Of a stretch of 64,000 nt of DNA, positions 35,662 to 47,555 are shown piece by piece. The position numbers were made by a program, and so were the translations under genes. Position 1 is the stretch's first letter. Every line of letters begins with the position of its first letter. Source of the stretch: Przewalskia tangutica (Eukaryota > Streptophyta > Magnoliopsida > Solanales > Solanaceae); assembly GCA_029844215.1 (NCBI GenBank), contig CM056724.1:30170446-30234445 (forward strand), given 5' to 3'. The notes under the pieces are model-generated. The model saw nothing but the letters and a program-made list of their open reading frames with translations. It was not told where the DNA came from and ran no database searches.

Positions 35662-36645
35662 TACATGAAAGGAAATGCCGATTCGTTCGTCATAATATGC
35701 CTTTATGTATATGACTCGTTGATCACAGGTAGCAGTCCTAGGACAATCCTAGAGACTAAGAACATGTTAAAATAATGTTTCGACATGAAAGATATGAGTG
35801 TCGCAGATATTATATTAGGGATCAAGATCTCTAAGACATCTAATGGACTGGTATTGTCTCAATCTCACTACATCGAAGATGTGCTGAAGAAATTTGAGAT
35901 GTTCGACAGTTCACCAGTAACGACACCATTGGATAAAAGTCAAAAGATTGACAAGCATCTTGGTGCACCCGTACGCCAGGAGCGATACACACAGGTGATT
36001 GGGAGTCTGATGTATATCACAAACTGCACTCGACCTGATATCGCTCATGCAGTCAATAAATTGGCTAGATTCACCCGTAATCCAAGTGAGGATCACTGAA
36101 AAGCACTGAATAGGGTACTACGGTTCGTGAAGTTCACGCAAAATTTCGGGTTGCACTATTCGAGATATCAGCTGTACTAGAGAGGTACAGTGATGCAAAC
36201 TGGATATCTGATAGCGATGACATCAAGTCCACCAGCGGATATGTTTTTACAATCGGTGGTGGAGCTGTGTCTTGGAAATCCTCTAGGAAAACACTTATTG
36301 TCCGATCCACGATGGAGTCGGAATTTATTGTTTTAGACAAAGCGGGAGAAGAAGCTGAGTGGCTTCATGGTTTTTTAGAGGATGTCCCATGTTGGGATAA
36401 ACTCATATCTTCTGTAATGATCCACTGCGACAAGTCAGTCGGCTCTAGGAAGAGCACGAAGTTCGATATACAACGGCAAGTCTCGTCATATCCGACGAAG
36501 ACATGAGTCTGTTAGGCAACTGATCACCTCGGATGTTATTTTCATTGATTACGTAAAATCTAAGGAAAACATAGCAGATCCCTTGACGAAGAGAATACCC
36601 AGAGATCAGATGAATAGGGGAATGGTCTTAAAACTCAATCAATAA
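35662..36645 (+). pseudogene. Copia D pol, second part: reverse transcriptase C-terminal part and RNase H
   Basis: RT resumes with YMKGNADSFVIICLYVYDSL: the catalytic YVDD box is YVYD, losing the first of the two Asp residues. It continues FDMKDMSVADIILGIKI, a stop having intervened near 35775, then SQSHYIEDVLKKFEMF and GSLMYITNCTRPDIAHAVN. RNase H fragments follow in other frames: SDANW, SGYVFTIGGGAVSWKSSRKT, STMESEFIVLDKAGEEAEW, and after another shift ENIADPLTKRIPRDQM, ending at a stop at 36645. At least three frame breaks. Without the YVDD Asp the polymerase would be inactive in any case. Confidence 0.85.
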
Positions 36646-37258
36646 GAACCAATATAGTGGACACCCAACCTTACAGACTGGAGATCCCAGGAATAAGGTT
36701 CAATATGAAAACTAAACTGTAAAGGTTCAGTTGAGCGCTTCGGTGAAAGCAAGAACACTTCGGATAATGTTTTTTTTATTAAGAAAGATAATCCAAGGCC
36801 ATTCCCGTGATAGACAAAAAGTGCTACCTGTAGAGGGTAAATGATAAGTTTCCAAACCTTTAATGATCTTCAATAATTGAGGTTAGATTGGGGAAACTTT
36901 TAATGGTTCCTAACGCTCGTGCAGCGGGGTATTGCAAGATATCTTGTAGGAGACAACCTATTTAAGTGCGAGGACAGACCGCCTCAAATGAACGTATTTA
37001 AGAATCCAAGTGTGTCCACGGCCCACGACGGACAAAACATACAAGAAAGATATAGTAAGGAAAGATGTTGTGTTGATACAATTGTCTTGGCATATACTAA
37101 ACACTGACGGTTCAAGACATCATGTTCACCGCGTAGTAAATATGTCCGATGGTATTCTACTATGGAAGGTACAAGGCTACGGCTACCTCTCCAGATGCAA
37201 CGTCGATCCGCCGGATGATTGCTAGAAAGGCACCATGTCGTGCGCCAAAATCTCTTCC
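36646..37258 (+). other. Copia D 3' non-coding region, conserved with Copia E
   Basis: About 610 bp between the RNase H stop and the polypurine tract. It aligns nearly end to end with the reverse complement of 59501-60120 in Copia E. Shared runs include 'ggacacccaacctta', 'agcgcttcg', 'aagtgctacctg', 'ggggaaacttttaatggttc', 'acactgacggttcaagacat', 'atatgtc(c/t)gatggtattc' and 'cttccaagagggga'. Short open frames inside are not conserved as protein. Its role, for example in packaging or RNA structure, is not known to me. Confidence 0.75.
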
Positions 37259-37268
37259 AAGAGGGGAT
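37259..37268 (+). other. Polypurine tract of Copia D
   Basis: The sequence aagaggggat lies directly before the 3' LTR start TGTTGGAAAT. The same tract borders the 3' LTR of Copia E on the minus strand. Confidence 0.75.
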
Positions 37269-38192
37269 TGTTGGAAATATTTATTAAACGTAAAATAAAG
37301 TTAATCCTATTTAATTATGAATCAAACAATTGAGGTCCTGCACATCGGAAACGTTGTTTTCACACGCGTGCACATATAGTGCCAAGGATCATAATTTCCT
37401 TAAATGGAAGAGATATTGGTACGTATACGAGTTGTTTGAGACGTAAAGTAATAGAAGGTTATTGGCCAAATGACGTTGGTTTCACGTTGGTAAATGAAGG
37501 AAGAAGTGTACAAAGTGTGAATGTCGAAATAAGTCGAAAAAAAGGACTGAAACGCCGGAAAACCATCCCGCCGCCGCGGCGCCACCACCTCTGAGCCACG
37601 GCGCCGGCGACGCCCAGAACTCTCTGAAGTTCCGGCGCCGCGGCGCCAACCTGCAGGGACGCGGCGCTGCGACAGTTTCAAAACGTTGGAAGCGAATTAA
37701 AGGTGATTTTTGGGCTGACTTTGGAGTATTAACTCTCCATTATGTTGCTCATGAATTCAGTCATTATTTGGTTGAATTGTAACTCCACAGTCAAGTCTAA
37801 TTCATGGCAATTCAAGGCCTTACTTGGTATGTGGAAGGTCATCTTCCAAACACTATAAAATGATGTCTTGGGCTCATTTGGAAAACACACTTAACATTCT
37901 ACACTTAACAATTTTCTAAAAAATTGTTTTCCTCTCTTGCAATTAAACACTCAAAGATCTTTCTTCCTATTGCGAACTCTTGAGTCTCCTTTGCTCATTA
38001 GTTTGATTGTTGTTTTATCTTGGGAGATAAGTTGTCATACCACTGTTAAAGGAATATACGGGACAATATTATCTTAAGGATAGATTGAAACTTCAATCGA
38101 CTTAGCAAGACCATTTTCTTTATTTATTTCCAGATTTATTATTTACTTGTTGTTGTTGTTGCTTTCCCATTTCTTTGTAATTTTATATTTAT
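37269..38192 (+). repeat. 3' LTR of Copia D
   Basis: It starts TGTTGGAAATATTTATT after the polypurine tract. From 37351 on it is a close copy of 31288-32100. Compared with LTR 1 it has ~25 extra bases near 37498-37525 and a longer GC-rich module (37555-37680). Its last bases (tccaaca) are missing: the text runs into a TA repeat (38190-38213) and then unrelated sequence, so no target duplication can be checked. Confidence 0.8.
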
Positions 38193-39640
38193 ATATATAT
38201 ATATATATATATATAGCGACAGAAGAATTTTGTAGCTAAACAACAAAATCTATCAATCCTATTTAGCGACGGGTTAGTGATAAATTATTAAGAAATTGTA
38301 TTATTTACGGGCTATTTAGCGATAGATTAGAGATCGATGAAGTATAGTGATTGTACCTGTTATTTCTTTATATTATTATTTCCTTTCGAAATGGTCAATT
38401 TGACTAATCTTTGAAGCTCATTAATTAGATCAACTCAAATTTTAAGAATTAAAATCTAGATATTTAAAAATTATACAAAATATACTATTAGTTGCCATTC
38501 TTCTAATATAAATATGATGAAAATACATTTTAAAATGTCTTAAATAGGGATAGAAGAAGTAATTAGTATTGCAAATTTGGTATAGATTTATAAAAAAATT
38601 GAAACTGTATACACATGCTGTTCTAATCAATGATACAGAATAAGCATATATCTGTAAATGAACTATAAGTTATAATGTTACACGTAATATACTCCTACAA
38701 AACGATATAAAGGTAAAATCATGCACTGGACACGCACTTCAATAATTTGAGACAATATTTGATTTTGCTTATGGAAATCAATCTTTAGAATCCAAAAGCA
38801 AAAGAAAACTAGCATCTGCATATAGCTTTGTTAAAATGGTCGTGTCCATATTGATATCTTTCTATTTTAGTACATCATTTTTTGCCTTTTGCTGTTGCCT
38901 TCATTTTTTCCTTGAAAGTGAAAGTAATAGTAGCTGGTTTTGTTAAAATGCTACCAAGTGATGTGAGTAACACTGGTTAGGATTTGAGTCAGAAAACAGT
39001 AAATAAACAAATAACATACACAAATTTATAATGGTTCACCCTCAATGAGAGAGTTACGTCCATTTTGCCGCTGCAGATTTTACTATAATCAAATATAGAG
39101 TTTGAGTTTTACAATTCTTTCTCTCTTGCTCGACCTCAAAAGAAAGAAAATGGTGTCCCTAATCTATATATAGCGAAAACTAAGGCGAACATAATACAAA
39201 CCCAAAATTCCTAAAATACTCTCTACTAAATAATCTTACTTTATAAAAATAGGTTTCACACTCTGCATAGAATCTTCATAATATCGATGATAAATTAGGC
39301 TCCACAACTCAACAAAATATACGCTCTCTTTTCATATAATATTTTTATCCTTGTTACTTTAAGAGGACCAACAATATGATACCACCAACCCTGATATTTT
39401 GGATATCAGAAGTAGGAATTGAGTAGATAAATTACGGTTAAACCGATTTTTCTAGGATGGTGAACGAACTAGTCTTACATATTAAATAGAAGCAAAGGGG
39501 ACAATTTGTAGCAGTAAGAGTAGCTCTGTTGAATACCAGATAGTTGAAAGGCTAAAATTCCAACACGCTAATCTTGGCATTGCTAAAGTTCCTATTATTA
39601 TACGATTCCAATATCCAAATGCGATAAGTGTCACTTGGGT
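38193..39640. other. AT-rich intergenic DNA
   Basis: The region starts with a TA microsatellite (to 38213), then a 'tagcgac' motif that recurs near 38257 and 38316, suggesting a degraded repeat. 38980-39200 ('gtggttcaccctc'-like text) resembles repeat DNA that I cannot classify. No gene was recognised. Confidence 0.4.
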
Positions 39641-40860
39641 TTTTTTTGGAAGCATAGCTATACTTTTGATAATTACATTTCATAGCTACAGTAAAGTGTA
39701 TTCAAAATTCGGTTGTATACCAATTTTCGCATATTTAAGTCAGATGTATTCAATTATATTCAAGTCAGATGTATTCAATTCATCTGTATTCATTTGTAAC
39801 TATTTTTATAATGTATTCAATTTAGTATATTTAAAATCAGTTGTATTCAAAAACCATAAATGCAAAAAATATAGAAAATATTCAGTTGTATTCATTTTTT
39901 TTATTTGTATACAAAAAAATCAACTTCAAAATACAAGCAAAAAATACATAAAGAAACACTGAATTTTACACTTTAACGAATACACTCAAATACTAAATAC
40001 AAGAAATAAAATACACCCCAAACACTGAATTTCACCTAAAACTTTAACGAATACACTCAAATAATGAATACAAAAAATAAAATACACTCATAAACACTGA
40101 ATTTTACACCAAAAAATTAACGAATACACTCAAATATGAATACAAGAAATAAAATACAGACGAGAAAGATGAATACACTCAAAATTCGGCAAGATCTGAG
40201 AAAATACAAGAAAAAAATACATCCAAATTTGAGACAGTGGTAACAAGACGGAGAATGAGATGACGACGGCGGTAACGAGAAGGAGATGACGGTGGCGATA
40301 ATGAAATATGAGAAATACAAGAAAAATAATACATTCAGATCTGAGACGGAGAAGGAGATGACGACGGCAGCAAAGGGAGGGAGATGACAACGGTGGTAAA
40401 GGGAAGGCGATGATGGTGCCAGCGCCAGAGTAGCAGATGAGGAGACCGACGGCGGTCAAAGTAGCAGATGAGGAGACCGATGGCAGTCGGATTAGCAGAT
40501 CTGAGAAAGTCACGGCCGGAGTAGCAGATCTGAGTGGCGGCGGCGGCGACTAAAATTGCGCTGGACCGGAGTAGCAGTGGCGGCGGCTAAAATTGTGCTC
40601 GACCGGAGTAGCAGATCTGAGTAGCGGCGACTAAAATTGTGCAGAGAGTTGTTTTGTGGTGGCCCGCGGCGGCAGAGGGAGAAGAAGCGTAGCCCTAATA
40701 TTCTCAGTCAAGAATAAAAATAGAGTATTCTACTTTAAATATATAATGTAGTTATGATAGGTAATTCAAATACACATTATAGTTATGTTTTATAATATTT
40801 TTTAAATAATAATTACTAAAGATAAATACATCCTAGAGTTAGCTATCCTTTGTAATATAG
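39640..40860. repeat. Repeat-rich segment, possibly a non-autonomous DNA transposon
   Basis: The left part (39660-39900) has many TGTATTCA motifs. From 39954 to about 40160 a ~75-bp unit holding 'aacactgaatttta', 'taacgaatacactcaaat' and 'aatacaagaaataaaatac' is repeated three times in the opposite sense. 40250-40640 holds GC-rich repeats with 'gtagcagatctgag' and 'ggcgactaaaattg'. The outer edges 'ggaagcatagctatac' (39648) and, in reverse, 'aaaggatagctaactc' (to about 40855) may be inverted termini. No transposase. Confidence 0.45.
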
Positions 40861-40910
40861 GTGCGTTGACATAGGAGTCGCCCTCATGATGTGATGGAAG
40901 AAACAGTTCC

Positions 40911-41143
40911 TGTTAAAGTATATGGGCCAGTGGCTCAGTCAAGACAGTGGCCCAGGCGTCCACCGTGGGGCCTCCCTTTCCCTTGTATATTTGAAGACTA
41001 ACTTTACAATTATAGTAATTTTACACTACTAATTAATGTACAAATTTAAGTCTAATATTCACCAAATATACAAGGGAAAGGAAGGCCCCACGGTGGATGG
41101 CTGGGCCAGTCTCGACTGGGCCACTGGCCCATATACTTTCACA
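40911..41143. mobile_element. Solo LTR-like insertion with palindromic arms and 5-bp target duplication
   Basis: Runs TGTTAAAGTATATGGGCC ... TACTTTCACA with TG...CA ends and a perfect gttcc duplication at 40906-40910 and 41144-41148. The two outer ~83 bp are near-perfect inverted copies of each other. The ~65-bp centre ('gactaactttacaattata', 'actactaattaatgtac') resembles part of the Copia B LTR. A 5-bp duplication and TG...CA fit a solo LTR; the arms make it look like a fold-back element. Confidence 0.7.
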
Positions 41144-41302
41144 GTTCCAAGCCCAAAATGTTGAATTAAGGAATTGGATTTCGAGACATTGGAGAGAAAT
41201 GATCATTTGCAGGAACAACATAGCCCAAAATGTCGCGTGTAGCCCAAACATTACTCGACAATTGGGCTTCATCAGCCCAACAGTCTTTAACTTGGGTCAT
41301 TT

Positions 41303-41553
41303 GACCTTTTGGTCCCTATTTTGTGCTGGTCTTTAATTTTTGTTCCGCATAAGTCATAACAAACAACTTTTTTGCAGTACATAAGTTTATATTCTCGCAT
41401 CATAATATCTCATAAGTTATATTTCACGACCTTAAAGAACTTATGTCCGATTAGGCATAAGTTTGATTTTGAAGGGCGAAAATTAAAGTACATACCATTT
41501 GAAGGGGAAAAAATTAAAGACTAACATGTGTGAAGGGAAATCTGCTCAATTAA
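41303..41553. mobile_element. MITE-like element
   Basis: The left text 'tttggtccctattttgtgct' plus 'ggtctttaatttttgttcc' pairs imperfectly with the reverse of the right end, 'atttcccttcacacatgt' plus 'tagtctttaattttttccc'. The interior is AT-rich and gene-free. Boundaries are approximate. Confidence 0.4.
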
Positions 41554-43268
41554 ATGCCTTAACTTCTTTTTTTTTAATTAAGCTTTCGCAATTCTGATTT
41601 TGGGTTTGTTTGGTATATAATATATACATACATTTCGTAATTTAAGTTAGAAACCATTTGTTAAACCATTTTAGGGTGTTCAATAAGTACTTGGTAGTTA
41701 TCAAAATAGCTGACTTGCGCAGTTAACTGCCAAACATCGGTGCAATTGTCATTGTAGTTATGGAGCCTAGAGTTGATGTATAAAGTTGAACAAGATAGGA
41801 TACTAATTTAATTCCTTATGGGATTGAATCAGTGGCGGACGAAGAGAATTTTTCAACCGGGTGCACTGTCGATAAAGATCACAGCAGCAGTTAGCCTCGC
41901 CCATTCGGCAGCCATGTCCGCGATTTCTGAGTCGAGCTCGGTTTCAGACCAATTTATGGGAGGGGGCAGCAGTCCGGAATACTCGGAGCTCGACCCTTCA
42001 AGCACATCATGCAGCGGGACCCACACAAACCGACAATGAAGCCGCGATGCATGTTGACACCCAATTTTGTCCCTCTCGTCCCATTATTCATTCAAAATTA
42101 ACTATTTTCAACACCACAAAATAATTTTAAAATTTTAATAAAGACATACATATGCACACATAAATAAAGAATTTAATATTCTCAAAATAACCAATTTTAT
42201 TATTATTAGTATCTTTACTCGTCTTTTTACTATCGTGACATTTTTTATCACAATCATAATTTTTATCCTAATATTCTATGTCATTCATAAAACGAAATCG
42301 CATTTTATATTAAGCACTAAAACATTTTCCAAAATATTATTGCATTATTTATTAGTATTTTTTATCCTTATAATTTATAATTTTAGTAAATCATTTTATA
42401 TACTATAATCTATTTTCTCCTTCTACTAATTTAAATCACATAAACTCTATCCAAGCAATTAAATTTTTCAGCCCACTATTATTACCCTTAAAATCTGAAA
42501 ACCCAAAGGAAAATCGTGGCGCAACACCCACAGCCCATCGTCCAAGCCCATTACCCCTTAAAACCCCTAACCTAACAAAAGAACAACAGATTTTCGCATC
42601 CCTCCCCCCAAGAAACCGCCGCTGCACCCCCTCCCTCTCTCTCTCTTCCCATCTCTCTTCCATTCTTGGCATAACAACATATCCTTTTCACCACACAGAA
42701 GATGTATGCCCATTTTGGCAATAATAGGTGGGTCACGTTGAAAATGATAGGTGTGTCACCTTGTAAAACGATATCGATATTGCTAAGCCTTTGCAAAATA
42801 ATAGGTGGCTCACTTACACCCAGCGTGATGAACGTGCGTCCGCCTCTCCTTGCGTTAATAGTAGAATATGGTGGATGAGACATGGGATAGTCTGATGATG
42901 ATTAGAGTTTTAAAATTTAAGAATAATAATTTACGAAGAGCTAGAGTGATATATTTTGCTTATTCAACAATTTAACATAGAGAATAACTATAAAATGATA
43001 ATGTATAGATACTTTTTCGTGCAAAACTTTTACACCACACTGGACACTCTTTAATTGATCTGGATCACCCTTTGGAACATATTTCTATTTAGTTTAACCA
43101 TTCAGTATAGAAAATCATTGGTCCGGCTAATTCGGACTAACATTGAGTAAAGTTCATTAAAAGCCTTTTCGAGAGTTTTTTCATTTGCAAAATCCATACC
43201 CGAGACCTCTATTTCATCCACTCAACTACATTTCTAGCTGGTAATTTTTTGGTCGTATCTGTTGTAAT
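41554..43268. other. Intergenic DNA with a possible LTR edge at 42053
   Basis: 41818-42050 is GC-rich with a 74-codon frame on plus and an open frame on minus, neither with a recognised domain. At 42053 'tgttgacacccaattttgtc' resembles the start of Tat/Ogre-type LTRs of Solanaceae (from memory); the far end is not visible. 42710-42830 has three copies of 'ataggtgggtcac'-like text. No reliable gene. Confidence 0.35.
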
Positions 43269-43787
43269 TAGGGATGTCCAGTATGCCGGGACGGCCTGAT
43301 CCCAGCCCGGCCAGGCCCAAAACCCGCCCTTGCCTCCTAAAAAAATCGGGATGTCGATATCTAGACCCCTCCCGCCCTTCCCCCCACCCAATAAACCCCC
43401 TACCCCTTAATATTTATTTTAACCCCTAAGCTAGTATATTTTAAACCTGTCTACCGGTCCGGATTAACTGGTAACCGGATCGGTAGACCCGGTAACAAAC
43501 CCGGTCCGGTAAGCATTAACGGGTTGGGGGTTAGTTTGGCCCCCAACCCGCACGGGTTATGGTAAAATCCGATATGGTCCGGACCAGTAACGAAAATCGA
43601 TAACGTTACCGATTAACCGGACCGGGCCGGTAACACAAAAAAATTTTAAAAAAAAACAAAGGGTTGTTGGCAACCAGAATAACATCTTTGTTGGGGTTCA
43701 GGATTGCCCAACGGTCATTTGACCGTTGGGACTTTTTATTTATTTATTATAATTCTTTATTAATTACATTTTTATCCTTTAAAAAAT

Positions 43788-43797
43788 CTATAAATAC
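43788..43797 (+). promoter_or_regulatory. Probable TATA box of the hAT transposase gene
   Basis: The sequence ctataaatac stands about 290 bp before the first ATG (44076). The downstream leader is rich in CTCTC and ATT repeats. The identical ctataaatac precedes the second hAT 5' fragment at 46841. Confidence 0.45.
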
Positions 43798-44075
43798 TTT
43801 ATATTCTTCTTATTTTTATCACACGATTATTTCTACAATTCTCTCAATTCTCATACTCTCTTAATTCTCTCTATTATCAATTCTCAAGTTATTATTATTA
43901 TTATTATTATTATTAATTTTCAAAGTAGCAAGACGCAAGACTTCGAGCTTCGACTTTCAATTGAATTCTAAATCCCGAAATTTGGTACACTCGTTTCATT
44001 CTCTAATTATTTTATTAAATTGTCATATTTATTTGTTGATTATTTAAATTAAAATTTTAAATTAAATATTCTATA

Positions 44076-46377
44076 ATGAATAGGCTAAAGAGAATGGGTA
44101 AACCTATTTCAAGGGGTACAAAATCTAAAGATTCTACTTTATCACCTAATCAAAATATAGATTATGATCAAATGCAAGAAGATTTTGGAATAGAAGATAA
44201 TGAATATGGTAATGTTCATATAGATAATATTGTTGAAACTGAAATTCCTACACCTACCTACTAGTGTGTCTTCTGTCAATGTTAGTACTACTAGTGGTAG
44301 GCCTCCTTTACCAGAAGTAAAGGGTAAGAGAAAAAAGAGTAAAGTGTGGAACTTTTATGATAGAATTGAGGACACTGATAGAGTTAAATGTAATATTTGT
44401 GGGAAAACTTATAAACATAAGAGAGTGGGTGGTGACGGGGGCACGGACACTATAGGAAGACATGTAGAAAGTGCTCATCTGACACACTAGTTTTCTGTCT
44501 CTGATTTAGAAGTCGGTCAACAACAAATTAATCCATTAACGGGGCTTGTTAACTATGAATTATGATCCAAAGAAGGATCGCATTGAATTAACAAAAATGG
44601 TTGTCGGGGGTTGTTTACCTTTTTCTTTTGCTTCTTCTTCATATTTAATTACATATATTCAAAGAGTATATAATCCTATATTTAAAGGTGTTCCTCGTAG
44701 TACTTGTAGATCCGATATTTTTAGACTTTATAATGATTATGTTATTTATTTATAATATTTGTTCGCTAACCTTCTATGTCTAGTTAGTTTTACTTCAGAC
44801 ATTGGGCATGTTTTAAACGGTTATGATTATTTAACAATTATTTGTCATTGGATTGATGAAAATTATAAAATGGAAAAACGTATTATTGTTTTTCCGTATG
44901 ACGAGGATCAAAGTCATACTGAAAAATATATAAGCGAAACTATTTGTGCTTATGAAAAAAATTATAATCTTTATAAAAAAAGTACTTTGTATATCATTCG
45001 ATAATGCATCTAATAATACTGCTGCTATAGATATTTTAAAAGCGGAATTAGAACCGCCGCTTCCTGCTATATTTCATGTTCGTTGTGTTTGTCATATTTA
45101 TAATTTAATTGTTAAAAGTGGTCTTGATTTATTTGCAACTGAATTATCTCTTGTCCGAATAGTTGTTGGAGTTATTCAGGGTAATAATAGAAAAAATAGA
45201 ATTATAGAATTTAAAGAAAAATGTAAACAATTTAATTTGAAACCAAAATTCATGTCAGGTGAGATTGTTACACGGTGGAATTATACTTTTTTTATTTTTA
45301 AAAGAATGTTATAAGTATAAAGACTCCATAACATATATTTTAAATGCTCATTGTAAGAATGTGATTCATATGTTAACAGACGAATATTGGAAATCAATTG
45401 CTGAACTTTTAAAAAAATTACGTAAATTTTACACTGCTACTGTTGAATTTTCAGGATCTTATTACCCAACAGTTTGTAATGGTTTAGCTCATATAACTGA
45501 AATTTCATATTTACTTTGAGGTTTAAAATCAAATATAAAATATAAAGCGGCAGTTACAGTTATGTTTGAAAAGTTTAAAAATATTTTTTTTCCTATTCCC
45601 GATATTTATTGTATTGGTGCAGTCTAAAATTCTTCTATTAAAAAAGTAGATTGTCATAATTTAAAATTTAGTTTATATAATTATATGTAAGTAGGTCGAG
45701 AAGAAACTCCATCTTCAATTGATTGCATAAGTAAACTTGATAGTAATTTAACTACATTATATGAATATTATGCTACATTATTTGATAATAACAACTCTGC
45801 TACTAATATTCCTTCTAGTTCTGCTTCTATGTCAACATCTGCAAGATTCGATGAAGACGATGATAATGAATCTTTAGATATTTGGAGCACTTTTACAACA
45901 GCACAAGCAACCACAAGTCGAAATTGTGATGAAATGCAATTTTATTTACAAAAGCCAACGGAGTCGAAGAAGAACTTTCAACCTTTACAATGGTGGCAAG
46001 ATAACAAAAGGCAATTTCCGGTACTTGCAGCTATGACACAGGATGTTCTTAATGTGTCTATCTCAACAGTGACTTCTGAAAGTGCATTCAGCCAAGCACG
46101 AGATCAAATAGGAGATACACATCACTCATTGGACGGAACCACATTAGAAGTGCTAGTCTGCTTAAGAGATTGGATCAGATCAGAGAGAAGAAATCAAGGA
46201 TTGGAAGACGTTGATTCTGCGGAAGACGAAGAAATCGACAATATTTTGGAAAGCAGGAGCACAAGTTGCGGCGGAAGCGGGACTGCAATTAATACTCCAG
46301 ATTTAGAGGCTATGAAGCAATTCAGTCAACATATAAATTACGAAGAACTTGTTAAAAGAATGCATATATATAAATAA
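44076..46377 (+). pseudogene. hAT transposase (RICESLEEPER/Ac-like) with BED zinc finger
   Basis: Pieces in order: an acidic N-terminus from ATG 44076; a BED finger at 44335-44485 with VWNFYDRI, CNICGKTYKH and GRHVESAH (C-x2-C...H-x4-H); hAT catalytic-region text such as FTSDIGHVLNGYDYLTIICH and SFDNASNNT; FHVRCVCHIYNLIVKSGLD; and a C-terminal dimerisation domain (45829-46377) with LQWWQDNKRQFPVLAAMTQDVL and STVTSESAFSQARDQI, SLDGTTLEVLVCLRDW. This is the standard order of a plant hAT transposase of some 650-700 residues. Stops or frame shifts occur near 44264, 44490, 44755, 45002, 45314, 45519, 45627 and 45690. It would cut and reinsert elements with matching ends if intact; it is not. Confidence 0.85.
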
Positions 46378-46840
46378 AATTATTATTACTTCATTATGTA
46401 CTCTTTTTAGCATTATGATTTATGAATAATGAAAGTTCGAAAGTTTACATCTTATCATTAGTTTTTATTTTATTGTTTTTAGTTGTTAACTTATGTCTTC
46501 TAATTTAATAAATTAATAAAAGTATAACTATAATGTAAACTATAAAATACAAAGTTAATTTTAACTTTTAAAATATAAAATATAAAATTATATTATATTA
46601 AATATTTAATTTGAATTTAGTATATTTTCGGAATTTAAAAAAAAAAATCAGTCCAATTAAATGGGTTGACGAAACCGCAGGGGCCTATCAGAAATCCGGT
46701 AAGGAACCGGTCCGGTAGTCTGGGAATCCGGACCGATAACCGGACCGAACCCGGTTCAATCCGGTACCGGTCAAACGGTCCGGACCGAATTGAACCGGTA
46801 TACAATCAGAGTATATTTACACTTTAACCCTATTTCTCAA

Positions 46841-47459
46841 CTATAAATACCTCATTTTTCTCACAAATCTTCCTACTCTCTCTAATATATCTATCTCTCT
46901 CTCTCTCTCTCTACAAATCTACATTGCACACTAAATATTATATTTTATTTGCTAATTTCTATCAAAGTTAAAAAATTGAGAGTGAAGTTGACAACTAACT
47001 TGAAGATCATCGAGCAAAGTTTCAATTTTCAATCTTGCTTACACGTCGACGTTACGTCGGCGTTTGGTACCTCAATTCCTTCTTTAAATTATTATTGTTA
47101 TTTAATTTTAATTATCGTACTTAATTTCATTAACTTTAATTATTTATTTGCATAATTATAATGGAACGAAATGGACATTTTTCTGGTAGAGGTATTAGGA
47201 TAACAGGGGTAAATGTGCATCTTCTAGTAATTCTAATTACGATAATTTCACTCATGTAGATGAAACTGATTTTTATAATGTTAATATTAATATATCATTA
47301 GATCATGACGTATGTTCTGCATCTGAACCAAACTTTAATTTAGAAAACGAATTAGAAAATAATTTAGATAACACACACACTAGTGCACTTCCACCTCAAG
47401 CTCAGACTGAATCTCAGGCTAAAACTGAAATTGAAATGCATCTTATTTCTACCTAGTAT
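46841..47459 (+). pseudogene. Second hAT element, 5' leader and transposase N-terminal fragment
   Basis: It repeats the plan of the first hAT: ctataaatac (46841), a CT-rich leader (CTCTCT run 46893-46911), then a start-like ATG at 47161 with MERNGHFSGRG. After a frame shift it has an acidic, Asn-rich segment (DETDFYNVNINISLDHD, ENELENNLDN) corresponding in character to the N-terminus at 44076-44264. It stops at about 47456 before any BED finger. So this is a truncated relative placed head-to-tail behind the first. Confidence 0.55.
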
Positions 47460-47555
47460 GAGTCGAGGACAAAGACAACGAAGAGATTTTTGTATGGTTT
47501 GAGCTTGAGTTGTTCCTTGCTTGGGCCTCAGTTAAGAGATGCAACCTACATTCAG

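Larger units (their letters stand above)
43269..46810 (+). mobile_element. hAT transposon with transposase pseudogene
   Basis: The left edge tagggatgtcc at 43269 fits hAT termini. A subterminal zone rich in CCGGTCCG/ACCGG repeats lies at 43445-43640, then a TATA box (ctataaatac, 43788) and the transposase (44076-46377). A second CCGG-rich zone lies at 46660-46800. I could not find an inverted right terminus or the 8-bp duplication, so the right end is uncertain, and the right CCGG zone could instead belong to the second hAT fragment that follows. Confidence 0.6.

Noticed and set aside
41818..42039. 74-codon frame and a minus-strand frame in GC-rich DNA
   Set aside because: No recognisable domain and no flanking gene structure. 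It may be an old retroelement piece, but I cannot assign it.
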